This document shows positions 44,542 through 52,105 of a stretch of 52,105 nt of DNA, in pieces (positions within the stretch are counted from its first letter, which is position 1; each line of letters begins with the position of its first letter). The notes beneath the pieces are model-generated. The model was given only the letters and a program-made list of their open reading frames with translations. It was not told the DNA's origin and did no database searches. This stretch comes from JAKPQD01 sp029572965 (GTDB lineage Bacteria; Bacteroidota; Bacteroidia; Bacteroidales; DTGW01), in assembly GCA_035374585.1 (NCBI GenBank), contig DAOSPF010000018.1:1-52105 (forward strand). Direction: 5' to 3'. Position numbers and translations under genes: made by a program.

Positions 44542-44874
44542 CGGCCATCGCAAATATTCAAAACTGTATGACAAGCTATTCATAAATAAGATGTTAATAC
44601 TGGACAATATGAAATGAGCAAGATCATTCATTAAACACGAGCAAGGATGAAGCCCGATTTGTCGTGACGGGTTTTTCCTCGGAAAGCCCGACGGGGTCCG
44701 TCTGACCTTATTAAAAATTTATTCACGCATGAAAAATATTTGAGATTGAAATTATAGTTGGCAGTTTTGAAAAAATAATAAACAGCTTGGTTTAGTTTTA
44801 GCCAAAAAGCCTGATATAATATGATAGAACTCTGGGAATGACAATAACAAATGAATCGAGAAAATGGCTATTTC
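44542..44874 (-). repeat. intergenic region with dispersed repeat family B, copy 3 (44569-44705)
   Basis: Reverse-complemented, 44569-44705 has CCCCGTCGGGCTTTCCG, then CATCCTTGCTCGTGTTTAATGAAT, ATTTCAT and finally TAGCTTGTCATAC. It parallels 4187-4290 in order, but the core palindrome is eroded. Positions 44650-44690 can form GC-rich hairpins and might end transcription of the ferredoxin gene. No gene is visible here. Confidence 0.6.
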
Positions 44875-45669
44875 TTAGCTTTTAGCGCTTTTTCGTAAAG
44901 CATAAAACACCAGGATAATTCCAGCTACGATAAACGGAATACTTAGTATTTGTCCCATCATCAAAGGCATGCCTTTTTCAAAGTCTTCCTGCGGATTTTT
45001 AATAAACTCGATGAGGAACCTTGCCGAAAACAATAATATCAGGAAGATACCAAAAGCCAGGCCGCGCTTGTTAAACAACCATTCTTTGGTATAGCTGTAA
45101 AAAAGAAAACCAAATATAGCAAGGTAACTTAGTGCTTCATATATCTGGGTTGGATGTTTAGGGAGTATTTCATTCTCGCGGACAAAAATAAAGCCCCAGG
45201 GCATCGATGTCGGGATGCCATAAATCTCCGAATTCATCAGGTTGCCTAACCTTACACACATACCGCCCAGCGCTACCACAATACCAATACGGTCGAGCAA
45301 CCACAAATAGGGTTGTTTGTTTTTGCGGGCCCACAGATATAAAGCAACCAGCATACCAATGGCCGAACCATGACTGGCAAGCCCCCCTTCCCAAATTGCC
45401 AGTATTTTCAATGGATGGGCAAAGTAATAACCGGGGTCGTAAAACAAAACATGCCCCAAACGGGCTCCTATTATGGTACCAATAGCCAGGTAAACAGTCA
45501 ACTGGTCAAGCATTTCAATGGTATGCCCTTCTTTGTTAAAAATCTTTTTAAATACGATGTACCCCAATACAAAAGCCATTGCAAAAAGAAGCCCGTACCA
45601 GCGGACCTGAAAAGGCCCTAACTCAAAAATTACCGGGTTAACATCCCATTGAATAAAGTTTAGCACCAT
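44875..45669 (-). CDS. lgt: prolipoprotein diacylglyceryl transferase
   Basis: This 264-residue polytopic protein has the Lgt signatures: GPFQVRWYGLLFAMAF, GARLGHVLFYDP, IWEGGLASHGSAIG (with the essential His) and RLGNLMNSEIYG (Arg-Gly-Asn-Xaa-Met-Asn-Ser-Glu). It transfers diacylglycerol from phosphatidylglycerol to the Cys of prolipoproteins at the inner membrane. The length is normal. It has its own promoter candidate and no operon partner. Confidence 0.95.
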   Translation of the reverse strand: MVLNFIQWDVNPVIFELGPFQVRWYGLLFAMAFVLGYIVFKKIFNKEGHTIEMLDQLTVYLAIGTIIGARLGHVLFYDPGYYFAHPLKILAIWEGGLASHGSAIGMLVALYLWARKNKQPYLWLLDRIGIVVALGGMCVRLGNLMNSEIYGIPTSMPWGFIFVRENEILPKHPTQIYEALSYLAIFGFLFYSYTKEWLFNKRGLAFGIFLILLFSARFLIEFIKNPQEDFEKGMPLMMGQILSIPFIVAGIILVFYALRKSAKS

Positions 45670-45688
45670 AGTGTTTTATTTTAAATAT

Positions 45689-45696
45689 CAAAAGTA
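45689..45696 (-). promoter_or_regulatory. -7 box for lgt
   Basis: The minus strand reads TACTTTTG, an exact TAnnTTTG match about 20 bases before the lgt ATG at 45669. No -33 TTTG is seen at the right spacing. Confidence 0.45.
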
Positions 45697-45750
45697 ACAA
45701 ACACTGGCATATAATCCATACAACGGCATAGTTAATTTTTGTGAACTTAA

Positions 45751-45913
45751 CCCAAATTAATCATTAGGAGGCTTTTTAAAGCCGAACTATCTGATTTAGT
45801 TGGGTTAATCCTTCTGTCTTAAACGGGATAAGCTAAATAAAAACGGGTTGATGCAATTAAATAGCTGGATTTCATTCATTTAATTAATTAAACTTCCTAA
45901 TGTTTAATTTAGG
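45751..45913. repeat. 163-bp element bounded by 20-bp imperfect inverted repeats
   Basis: CCCAAATTAATCATTAGGAG (45751-45770) is the reverse complement of TTCCTAATGTTTAATTTAGG (45894-45913) at 17 of 20 positions. Inside, 45793-45830 (GGTTAATCCTTCTGTCTTAAAC then GGGATAAGC) matches 16740-16775 and, reversed, the family B core. This is the layout of a small MITE-like element. It has no coding capacity. Confidence 0.6.
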
Positions 45914-45983
45914 TCGAAAAAAGTCTTCTTGCGCAGGGTTATTTTTTTGCTTTTCTGACATTAATAGTAAACTTTCAAAATAA

Positions 45984-46520
45984 ATGGGGAAAAAAAATGT
46001 TTCAGAACGTTGGAAGGTTTTAAAACTTCCTAATTTGGATATAACTGAAAAATACGCTATTTCGGACCATGGCAGGGTCAAAAGTTTTAAATGCCATGAA
46101 AAAGGGAAAATTATCAATTGTTCTGTTATCAGGGGCTATAAGGCTATTGTGGTCAAGCTTTCGTCAGGCAAATACACTTCTTTATATGTACATAAGCTGG
46201 TAGCCGAAATGTTCCTCGAACGGGCGTTTTTACTACAAAAATATGTTATCCATAAAGACTATGATAAATCAAACAACCATTTTCAAAATCTTTGTTGGGT
46301 GACATTTCAAACCATGAATGCCCATCAAAAACTAAACCCTAACAATAAAGTTCTGAAGGTCAATCATGCCAAACTCTCTGAAGAAGAGGTCAAAACTATA
46401 AAATTGAAATTGAAAAAAAATGTCAAAGCATTGATTTTGGCAAAAAAATACGGCATCACCCATACTCAGGTTTACCGCATAAAAAATGGACAGAATTGGA
46501 AACATGTAAATGTAGGTTGA
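45984..46520 (+). CDS. free-standing NUMOD4/HNH-type DNA-binding protein
   Basis: This 178-residue protein starts with a NUMOD4-like segment (SERWKVLKLPNLDITEKYAISDHGRVKSF). It continues with an HNH_3-like core (VHKLVAEMFLERAFLLQKYVIHKDYDKSNNHFQNLCWVTFQTMNAHQ; His and Asn-Asn in the usual VNHxDxxKxNN place). It ends with a basic helix-turn-helix (LSEEEVKTIKLKLKKNVKALILAKKYGITHTQVYRIKNGQNW). This is the layout of phage and intron homing endonucleases. Here it stands alone, with no intron, intein or phage genes around, next to a MITE-like repeat. Some of the nuclease core differs from consensus, so activity is uncertain. Confidence 0.82.
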   Translation: MGKKNVSERWKVLKLPNLDITEKYAISDHGRVKSFKCHEKGKIINCSVIRGYKAIVVKLSSGKYTSLYVHKLVAEMFLERAFLLQKYVIHKDYDKSNNHFQNLCWVTFQTMNAHQKLNPNNKVLKVNHAKLSEEEVKTIKLKLKKNVKALILAKKYGITHTQVYRIKNGQNWKHVNVG

Positions 46521-46568
46521 AATACCCCCCCTTATTTATTTCATAAAGTTTTAGTTAGTAAAAGCAAG

Positions 46569-46605
46569 AGCCTGTCAGGAAAATCCCTAACAGGCTTAGT
46601 TTTAT
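46569..46605 (+). terminator. terminator of the HNH gene
   Basis: AGCCTGT (46569-46575) pairs with ACAGGCT (46590-46596), extended inside by AGG/CCT, and is followed by TAGTTTTATTATT. It lies about 50 bases past the stop. Confidence 0.75.
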
Positions 46606-46629
46606 TATTAGTCAGCCCAACAAAAGAAT

Positions 46630-46750
46630 AACTTTGCCAATTTACGGCAGGCCTTGAATTTTTGTAACTTTTGCTTCAGGGCAAAAGTTTGCAATGCCTG
46701 TAAATATAAATACCCAAGCGTTTTTCTTATGCCGGGCTGACCTTATTTAA
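46630..46750 (+). repeat. dispersed repeat family A, copy 4 (best hairpin)
   Basis: The perfect 9-bp hairpin is AACTTTTGC (46666-46674), loop TTCAGG, GCAAAAGTT (46681-46689). It is flanked by GGCAGGCC and by AATGCCTGTAAAT, which can extend the pairing (CAGGC with GCCTG). It ends just downstream of the metK stop codon. Confidence 0.75.
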
Positions 46751-46758
46751 GGCTTTTG

Positions 46759-48078
46759 TTACAAACCAAATTCTTTTTTCAGCACGTCAACATAATCCAA
46801 TGATTCCCATCCAAAATATTTCACTTTTTTGAATATCTGTTCGTGCCCATTTGTTTGTCGGGTATAAGTTTCGCTGTCTTTGTAAAATACTTCTACTTCT
46901 GCTTCAAAAGGTTCGCGCCCAAAGTGGCCGTATGAAGCAGTTTCGAGGAAGATAGGGTTTTTAAGGCCAAAACGTTTTACAATGGCAAAAGGCCTGTTGT
47001 CAAATATTTTGGCAATTTTTTCGGCTATCTGGCCATCAGACAGTTTTACTTTTGAAGTACCATAAGTGTTGATAAACAAGCTTACAGGCTGTGCTACGCC
47101 AATAGCATAAGCCAACTGGACTAATACCTCGTCGGCAATACCTGCAGCAACCATGTTTTTAGCAATATGACGAGCAGCATAAGCAGCAGAACGGTCCACT
47201 TTCGAAGAGTCTTTACCTGAAAAAGCCCCGCCACCATGAGCTCCTTTGCCTCCATAAGTGTCAACAATAATTTTACGCCCTGTCAAACCAGTGTCACCGT
47301 GCGGGCCGCCAATAACAAACTTACCGGTTGGGTTAACGTGAAGGATGTAATCATTTTTGAACAGCCCTTTAATCCTTTCGGGAAGTTGTTTCATAATGCG
47401 CGGGATAAGGATGTTTTGTACATCGTTTTTGATCACCATTTGCATTTCCTTTTCGGCTTCATGTTTGTCTTCAGGGTGATTGGTTTTGGGCAGTACAAAT
47501 TCATCGTGTTGTGTAGAAACCACAATCGTATGAATTCTTACAGGCTTGTTGTTGTCATCGTATTGGACCGTCACTTGCGATTTTGAGTCGGGCCTGAGGT
47601 AAGTCATTTCTTTGCCTTCGCGCCTTATTGCAGCCAGTTCGCGCAATAACAAGTGCGAAAGGTCAAGTGAAAGCGGCATGTAGTTCTCGGTCTCGTTAGT
47701 AGCATAACCAAACATCATACCCTGGTCTCCGGCCCCCTGGTCCTCTTCTTTGATACGTACAACTCCCATGTTGATATCAGGGCTTTGCTCGTGAATGGCA
47801 GAAATCACACCGCACGAATTGCTTTCAAACATATATTCGCCTTTGTTGTAGCCAATTCTTTCAATCACTTTGCGGGCTACCTGTTGAACGTCAACATAGC
47901 CTTCGGTTTTTACTTCGCCACCTAAAACTACAAGCCCGGTAGTGCATAAGGTCTCGCATGCTACTTTTGAGTTGGGGTCGCTTTTTAAAAATTCGTCGAG
48001 GAGGGCATCTGAAATTTGGTCAGATACTTTGTCCGGATGTCCTTCCGATACTGATTCGGATGTAAATAAATATGCCAT
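46759..48078 (-). CDS. metK: S-adenosylmethionine synthetase
   Basis: This 439-residue protein has the conserved EGHPDKVSDQISDALLD near the N-terminus, GAGDQGMMFGYA and the P-loop-like GGGAFSGKDSSKVDRSAAYAAR. It makes S-adenosylmethionine from methionine and ATP. It is somewhat longer than the E. coli enzyme, as usual in Bacteroidota. It is monocistronic: the repeat region follows it and a divergent heat-shock gene precedes it. Confidence 0.98.
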   Translation of the reverse strand: MAYLFTSESVSEGHPDKVSDQISDALLDEFLKSDPNSKVACETLCTTGLVVLGGEVKTEGYVDVQQVARKVIERIGYNKGEYMFESNSCGVISAIHEQSPDINMGVVRIKEEDQGAGDQGMMFGYATNETENYMPLSLDLSHLLLRELAAIRREGKEMTYLRPDSKSQVTVQYDDNNKPVRIHTIVVSTQHDEFVLPKTNHPEDKHEAEKEMQMVIKNDVQNILIPRIMKQLPERIKGLFKNDYILHVNPTGKFVIGGPHGDTGLTGRKIIVDTYGGKGAHGGGAFSGKDSSKVDRSAAYAARHIAKNMVAAGIADEVLVQLAYAIGVAQPVSLFINTYGTSKVKLSDGQIAEKIAKIFDNRPFAIVKRFGLKNPIFLETASYGHFGREPFEAEVEVFYKDSETYTRQTNGHEQIFKKVKYFGWESLDYVDVLKKEFGL

Positions 48079-48511
48079 AATCTTTTAAAAATTTTGTTTA
48101 AAACAATTGTTTTTGGGAAATGTTGTAATGGCAGTTTGCAAGTGTATAAATGCGGCAGGAAGGAAGTCCATATTTAGCATTTTTTACAGTGGTTGCAAGC
48201 AGACACAAATTTTTCCACATTTGGGCACAAAAATACACATTTTTGTGAAAAGTACAATTGTTATTTTTATTTGCTTAATAAACAGTTGTTTATAAATTTA
48301 TTCGGACATTTTGGCATGCAAAATTTTCAAAAATTGCCATTTTGTCTAACGCTTAAATTTTGCTTTAATTTGTTTATATCTCTGATTATCAGGTTTATAT
48401 ATTTTTATTTAAAATTTTGGTATATAATTTGACAAAACCTATACTGAAATCAAAATAAAAAGTTTTCGATAAAATTTAAAATGTTGAACTAAAATAATGG
48501 AGGATTTAGCC
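48079..48511. promoter_or_regulatory. divergent regulatory region of metK and hsp20
   Basis: The minus strand reads TATTTTTG at 48228-48235, with ATTG 19 bases upstream of it. This would give metK a leader of about 145 bases. I cannot recognise a SAM riboswitch in it. On the plus side, TATAATTTG at 48421-48429 is a near match to a -7 box for the heat-shock gene. No gene lies in the region. Confidence 0.45.
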
Positions 48512-48940
48512 ATGTTAGCACTCAGAAATTTAAACAGTTTGCCCAGCTTTGTTGAAGAATTTTTCAACCACGAATTGCCTTATAGCTGGAACCGCAATTG
48601 GGCTACCATCAGTACCCCTGCGGTAAATATTGTCGAAAGCAAAGATGAGTTTCGTATTGAAGTAGCTGCCCCGGGCCTTACCAAAGAAGATTTCAAGATT
48701 AACCTTGAAAATGACCAGTTGACCATTTCGGCCAATAAAGAAGTGAAGAAAGAAGAAAACGAAGAAACTTACACCCGCAGGGAATTTTCGTATAGCTCCT
48801 TCAGCCGCTCATTTACTTTGCCCGAAACTGTTGATAGCGAAAAAATTAAAGCTTCTCATCAAGACGGGGTATTGACCATTCATGTGCCCAAAAAAGAAGA
48901 AGCCAAACCTAAACCAGCCAGAGAAATTGCTGTTGCATAA
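48512..48940 (+). CDS. small heat-shock protein (Hsp20/alpha-crystallin)
   Basis: This 142-residue protein has an N-terminal hydrophobic arm (LRNLNSLPSFVEEFFNHELPYSW). The alpha-crystallin domain follows (STPAVNIVESKDEFRIEVAAPGLTKEDFKINLENDQLTISAN...YTRREFSYSSFSRSFTLPETVDSEKIKASHQDGVLTIHVPK), with the A-x-x-x-(G)-V-L-like GVLTI. It is an ATP-independent holdase for unfolding proteins. The start at 48512 is preferred: GGAGG eight bases upstream is a strong ribosome-binding site. An ATG at 48497 would put that site inside the gene. It has its own terminator. Confidence 0.93.
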   Translation: MLALRNLNSLPSFVEEFFNHELPYSWNRNWATISTPAVNIVESKDEFRIEVAAPGLTKEDFKINLENDQLTISANKEVKKEENEETYTRREFSYSSFSRSFTLPETVDSEKIKASHQDGVLTIHVPKKEEAKPKPAREIAVA

Positions 48941-48964
48941 TAATTTGGCAGGTAGTTGGACTAA

Positions 48965-49000
48965 ACTTTCCAGGTTTTTAAAACCTGGAAAGTTTTTTTA
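48965..49000 (+). terminator. terminator of the hsp20 gene
   Basis: ACTTTCCAGGTTT (48965-48977) pairs perfectly with AAACCTGGAAAGT (48981-48993), then a T run to 48999. It overlaps the stop codon of the convergent TfoX-C gene and could serve both. Confidence 0.9.
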
Positions 49001-49252
49001 TTGACATAGCTGAAAAAATTCTTTCAGCTCATCTTTCTTTTCTTTGCTCAACAAAGCAGATTTCACGCCCTGGATAGCCCCTTCAATAGAATAGAGGTTG
49101 TTTAAACTGGCTTTGGGGTCTATTTCTTTAATCAGCAAAAAAGCTTTTTCGCTGCCCAGCACTTTTAGTTTTTTTTCGTCCTCAATGCCTGCTTTTTCAA
49201 GCTTCTCGGCCAAGGTTTCGCCTATATTGGGCAATGTTGTCAATTTGCTCAT
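48998..49252 (-). CDS. TfoX C-terminal domain protein
   Basis: This 84-residue protein opens with LTTLPNIGETLAEKLEKAGIEDEKKLKVLGSEKAFLLIKE, a helix-hairpin-helix-like pattern of the TfoX/Sxy C-terminal domain, with the EGAIQGVKSALLS end. TfoX/Sxy affects competence in gammaproteobacteria; stand-alone C-terminal domains like this have no established role. The N-terminal TfoX domain is absent. A minus-strand TAATTTTG box (49292-49299) lies about 40 bases upstream. Confidence 0.85.
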   Translation of the reverse strand: MSKLTTLPNIGETLAEKLEKAGIEDEKKLKVLGSEKAFLLIKEIDPKASLNNLYSIEGAIQGVKSALLSKEKKDELKEFFQLCQ

Positions 49253-49328
49253 TTTTACTAAATGTTTTGAATTTCATTTATTTAACGCTTACAAAATTAT
49301 AGCAAAAGTGATGAATAGAATTTATTAA

Positions 49329-49359
49329 ATTGACGAATGTGTAGAAAAAGCTATTTTTG
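49329..49359 (+). promoter_or_regulatory. promoter of the C-S lyase gene
   Basis: ATTG (49329-49332), 19 bases, then TATTTTTG (49352-49359), close to TTTG-N19-TAnnTTTG. It gives a leader of about 25 bases before the ATG at 49388. Confidence 0.55.
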
Positions 49360-49387
49360 AGAAAAATATAACCCTTAAAAATTTGAT

Positions 49388-50554
49388 ATGAGCAATTTTG
49401 ACGAGATAATCAACCGGAAAAACACCCAATGCCTCAAGTATGACGCTCTTTTTGAAAGATTTGGAAATACAAAATTGTTACCAATGTGGGTTGCAGATAT
49501 GGATTTCAGGGTAAGCCAGCCCATAACAGAAGCCATAATGAATGTTGCAAAACATGGCATTTATGGCTACTCTGTTGAAAGCCAAAAATACTATGATGCG
49601 GTAAAATATTGGTTTGAAAATAAACACCAATGGCAACTCGATGATGACAGCATATTTTTTACCAATGGCGTTGTTTCGGCTATTCACAACTTAATCAATG
49701 CTTTTACTTCTAAAGGCGACGGAGTGCTTATCCAGTCGCCGGTGTATTACCCTTTTTTTAGCCTGGTAAAATCTAACGACCGAAAACTGTTAGTAAACCA
49801 GTTGATTGAGCTCAATAACCAATATTTTATCGATTTTGATGATTTTGAAAAGAAAGCCCGCGAGGCCTCGATGTTTATCTTGTGCAGCCCGCATAACCCC
49901 GTCAGCAGGGTATGGAAAAGAGACGAGCTTGAACGTATGGCCCAAATTTGTTATGACAACAATGTCATTATCATTTCGGACGAAATCCATAACGATTTGG
50001 TTCAGAAACCGTTTAAGCATATCCCGACAGCAACCATTAATACTTTGATCGAAGATATCACCATTACATGTCATTCGGCCAGCAAAACTTTCAACCTGGC
50101 AGGCCTCAATACAGCTTATATAATCACAAAAAACCGTAAGTGGAAACAGCAAATACAGCAGCACTATGCCAGGCAGCATGCCCATGCATTCAATATTTTC
50201 GGGGCAGAAGCCATGTATGCTGCTTATATGCATTCGGACCAATGGTATAGCCAATTGTTGCAATACATTAAAGACAATTACTTGTATCTGGTACAGTATA
50301 TCCAAGCCAATATCCCACATGTAAAAATTACGCCTATGGAAGCTACATATCTTATTTGGCTTGATTTTAGGGCTTTCAATATGACTGACCAACAGTTGAA
50401 AAATTTTATCATCGACAATGCAGCTTTGGCTTTGAACGATGGCCCGTCTTTTGGTATTGGGGGCAGCGGTTTTCAACGGATTAACATAGCCTGTCCCCGC
50501 AAAACCCTTGAAATAGCTTTAATACAGCTTACAAAAGCTTGTAATTCATTATAA
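49388..50554 (+). CDS. PatB/MalY-type cystathionine beta-lyase (PLP aminotransferase fold)
   Basis: This 388-residue protein has MWVADMDFRVSQPITEAI near the start, the PLP-binding pattern CSPHNPVSRVWKRDEL with HNP at 169-171, SDEIHNDL at 197-204 and the Schiff-base Lys233 in SASKTFNLAGL. These match MalY/PatB-type carbon-sulfur lyases, which cleave cystathionine or Cys conjugates to a thiol, pyruvate and ammonia. It is a cytoplasmic, single-gene unit with its own promoter. Confidence 0.92.
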   Translation: MSNFDEIINRKNTQCLKYDALFERFGNTKLLPMWVADMDFRVSQPITEAIMNVAKHGIYGYSVESQKYYDAVKYWFENKHQWQLDDDSIFFTNGVVSAIHNLINAFTSKGDGVLIQSPVYYPFFSLVKSNDRKLLVNQLIELNNQYFIDFDDFEKKAREASMFILCSPHNPVSRVWKRDELERMAQICYDNNVIIISDEIHNDLVQKPFKHIPTATINTLIEDITITCHSASKTFNLAGLNTAYIITKNRKWKQQIQQHYARQHAHAFNIFGAEAMYAAYMHSDQWYSQLLQYIKDNYLYLVQYIQANIPHVKITPMEATYLIWLDFRAFNMTDQQLKNFIIDNAALALNDGPSFGIGGSGFQRINIACPRKTLEIALIQLTKACNSL

Positions 50555-50639
50555 TATTGAATGGTATGTAATAAAAAAATACTAAACATTCTTGTATATT
50601 AATTTTCAATGGATTAAATTTAATCTAAAATTTATACCT

Positions 50640-51578
50640 ATGATTTTTGATATTCCCAATTTGAGAGAAAAACGCCTGATCCAATGGGCAAAGATAAACA
50701 GGGTAAACATACCTCATGACCCGGCTCAGCTGGTCAATGTAACGTCTTTAGATATCAGTTTCAAAAATCTCAAAGCTCTTCCTAAAGAAATAGGTTGCTT
50801 GGTAAATTTGGAAGAAATGGATGCCTCTTATAATCAGATTGCCGATTTGCCGTGGGAATTTGCGCAACTCAAGAATCTTGTCAGGCTGAATCTGAGCAAT
50901 AACCTTTTTAGTGATATCCCGGGTATTGTATGTAACCATGTTCAATTAGAATCACTCAATATTGAAGGCAATTTTATTAAAAAAATTACGCCTGTTATTG
51001 CTAATCTTTCCAGCCTGGTTAACTTTTCAATAGGTTATAACCAGATTTTTGAATTGCCTATAGAGTTTGGGCATTTAAAGCATGTTGTTAACCTTGATTT
51101 ATCATGTAATGCATTGCATGAGCTCCCTTCTTCATTTGTTAAGTTGTATAACCTGAAAAACCTGAAAATTGGAGGCAACCAGTTTGCACAAAAACCTGCC
51201 CTGCTTGCTGAAATGCCCAATCTTGAAACAGTGGACGAGAGTAAAGACATTGAAATAATTAACAAAGCATTTTTATTTTCTGTTATTTCTGATAGTACCC
51301 GCAGGGTAGAAAAATATATTGCTTTAGGGGCTGATGTAAATTACCAGTTGAAGGACTATCAAAACACACCTTTTACTACTGCTCTATTTGAAGCTCAATC
51401 ATTAGAAATGGTAAAAATACTGTTGGCTTATGGAGCCAATGCTGCTGTCCAGCGGCAATACAAAATGACTGTCAAAAGCTTTTTCGGGCAAAAAGAAAAA
51501 CAGGTTACAGAAACATTTCTTACCAAAAAACACAAGCCAGAAATAGAAAAATACCTCAAAAGTATTGAGATGATTTAG
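50640..51578 (+). CDS. leucine-rich-repeat protein with C-terminal ankyrin repeats
   Basis: From ATG 50640 the 312-residue protein has no signal peptide. It carries about six 23-residue leucine-rich repeats (for example VTSLDISFKNLKALPKEIGCLVNLEEMDASYNQIADLP; LVRLNLSNNLFSDIPG; LVNFSIGYNQIFELPIEFGHLKHVVNLDLSCNALHELPSSFVKLYNLKNLKIGGNQF). Ankyrin-like repeats follow, from about residue 215 to the end (DSTRRVEKYIALGADVNYQL; NTPFTTALFEAQSLEMVKILLAYGANAAVQ). Both are protein-binding folds. The combination is uncommon in bacteria. A TTG start 48 bases upstream is less likely. Confidence 0.85.
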   Translation: MIFDIPNLREKRLIQWAKINRVNIPHDPAQLVNVTSLDISFKNLKALPKEIGCLVNLEEMDASYNQIADLPWEFAQLKNLVRLNLSNNLFSDIPGIVCNHVQLESLNIEGNFIKKITPVIANLSSLVNFSIGYNQIFELPIEFGHLKHVVNLDLSCNALHELPSSFVKLYNLKNLKIGGNQFAQKPALLAEMPNLETVDESKDIEIINKAFLFSVISDSTRRVEKYIALGADVNYQLKDYQNTPFTTALFEAQSLEMVKILLAYGANAAVQRQYKMTVKSFFGQKEKQVTETFLTKKHKPEIEKYLKSIEMI

Positions 51579-51971
51579 TGTATCCTTTTGGTTTAATAAC
51601 TTATTGTTAAAAATATTCCTCAAAAAAAACGCTTTGGCCTTTTGGCTTTAGCCAATAAAGCTTTTTTTAACACTATTTTCGTCAGGCCAAAAGCAACAAT
51701 TGATGATGTTATCCTTATTTCAAACGCACGTTAATTTATTAAATTGCTGAATGACAATTTCTTAATCGATTAAGTGTTTTTTCAATACTTATTTGGGTTA
51801 AATTAAAAATTTTTACTTTTCGTTCATTGTTTGCTAAAAAAAGTTCAACTTATTGCTATTTGGGCGCTTTTTAACTCCTGCTTAACAGATAAACCAACAG
51901 ATATTTTTACTTTAGCCAATTTACATTGACTATAAATTTAACACACATTTGAACACTTTGTATAACTAGCT
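51579..51971. other. intergenic region with a terminator-like hairpin at 51631-51668
   Basis: GCTTTGGC (51631-51638) can pair with GCCAATAAAGC (51651-51661) and is followed by a run of T, a probable terminator for the repeat protein. The rest is A/T-rich; the promoter of the last gene should lie near 51930-51970, but no exact consensus box was found. No gene is visible. Confidence 0.5.
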
Positions 51972-52105
51972 ATGAAAAACTTTTTTAAAAAAATTTTTAA
52001 CGAGAAGTTCAGTCTTCCCGCAAAAATAAGCTTTGTGCTGATAGGCTTAGCTTCTACCATTTGGTTTTTGGTACGCGTAATACCAAAGCCCCAACGTGCT
52101 GCATA
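51972..52105 (+). CDS. partial gene: N-terminus of a DUF362-like iron-sulfur protein
   Basis: Only the first 44 residues are present; the gene runs off the window. The N-terminus has a short basic stretch (MKNFFKKIFNEKF), one membrane segment (KISFVLIGLASTIWFLVRVI) and PKPQRAAY-like residues at the edge. This closely resembles the membrane-anchored or exported DUF362 iron-sulfur proteins common in Bacteroidota. With so little sequence the call is provisional. Confidence 0.55.
   Translation, partial: MKNFFKKIFNEKFSLPAKISFVLIGLASTIWFLVRVIPKPQRAA

Noticed and set aside
48079..48300. SAM riboswitch before metK
   Set aside because: None of the known riboswitch motifs could be recognised by eye, so it was not called as a feature.

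Overview
The window looks like a chromosomal segment of a member of the Bacteroidota, probably Bacteroidales-like. The evidence is protein style (secreted GH43/GH2 enzymes, LytS/LytR-type regulators, glycine-lipid genes, SiaC/DUF1987, an RRM RNA-binding protein, a DUF362-like N-terminus), a moderately low G+C with A/T-rich intergenic DNA, and several promoter candidates of the Bacteroidota type (TAnnTTTG at -7, sometimes TTTG at -33). I saw no rRNA, tRNA, CRISPR array, insertion sequence or phage genes. No SusC/SusD pair is present, so the carbohydrate genes here are not a classic polysaccharide utilisation locus.

Layout. 1-7 kb: a DUF433/DUF5615 toxin-antitoxin-like pair, a secreted GH43 enzyme with a ricin-like C-terminus and its secreted partner, two secreted proteins of unknown function and a GDSL esterase. 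7-14 kb: an orphan SiaC-like phosphoprotein, an AlkD-type repair protein, an aldo/keto reductase with an eroded iron-sulfur tail, an RRM protein, and an operon of an S9 peptidase with two acyltransferases that fit glycine-lipid synthesis. 14-16.6 kb: an A/T-rich lipoprotein plus barrel pair of unknown role. 17-27 kb: a chemotaxis block (cheA, outer-membrane barrel, receptor, cheW, receptor, porin), ending in a third receptor gene that carries an in-frame amber codon. 27.6-33.6 kb: secreted carbohydrate enzymes (beta-helix protein, GH2, CE1-type esterase). 33.6-40.2 kb: one probable operon of TolC, adaptor, ABC ATPase, MacB-type permease, LytS-type kinase and LytTR regulator, with a good promoter. 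40-45.7 kb: a methyltransferase, a TPR protein, an autoinhibited Fic protein, a frameshifted GNAT, a ferredoxin-membrane fusion and lgt. 46-52 kb: a NUMOD4/HNH protein, metK, a small heat-shock protein, a TfoX-C protein, a PatB-type C-S lyase, a leucine-rich-repeat/ankyrin protein and the start of a DUF362-like gene.

The most distinctive signal outside genes is a set of short dispersed intergenic repeats. One type (A) carries a hairpin whose loop reads TTCAGG in most copies and lies just downstream of several genes. Another (B) is built round the palindromic core TGTCCCGTC-AAA-GACGGGACA and occurs in both orientations. They look like REP- or MITE-like elements. Two genes are broken in a way that could be real decay, a switch, or sequencing error: the amber-interrupted receptor and the acetyltransferase with one extra A in a run of seven.

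All functional calls come from reading motifs by eye. No database search was possible. Where the longest reading frame began upstream of a more convincing start (signal peptide, promoter position, TTG/GTG start), the trimmed start is used and explained.
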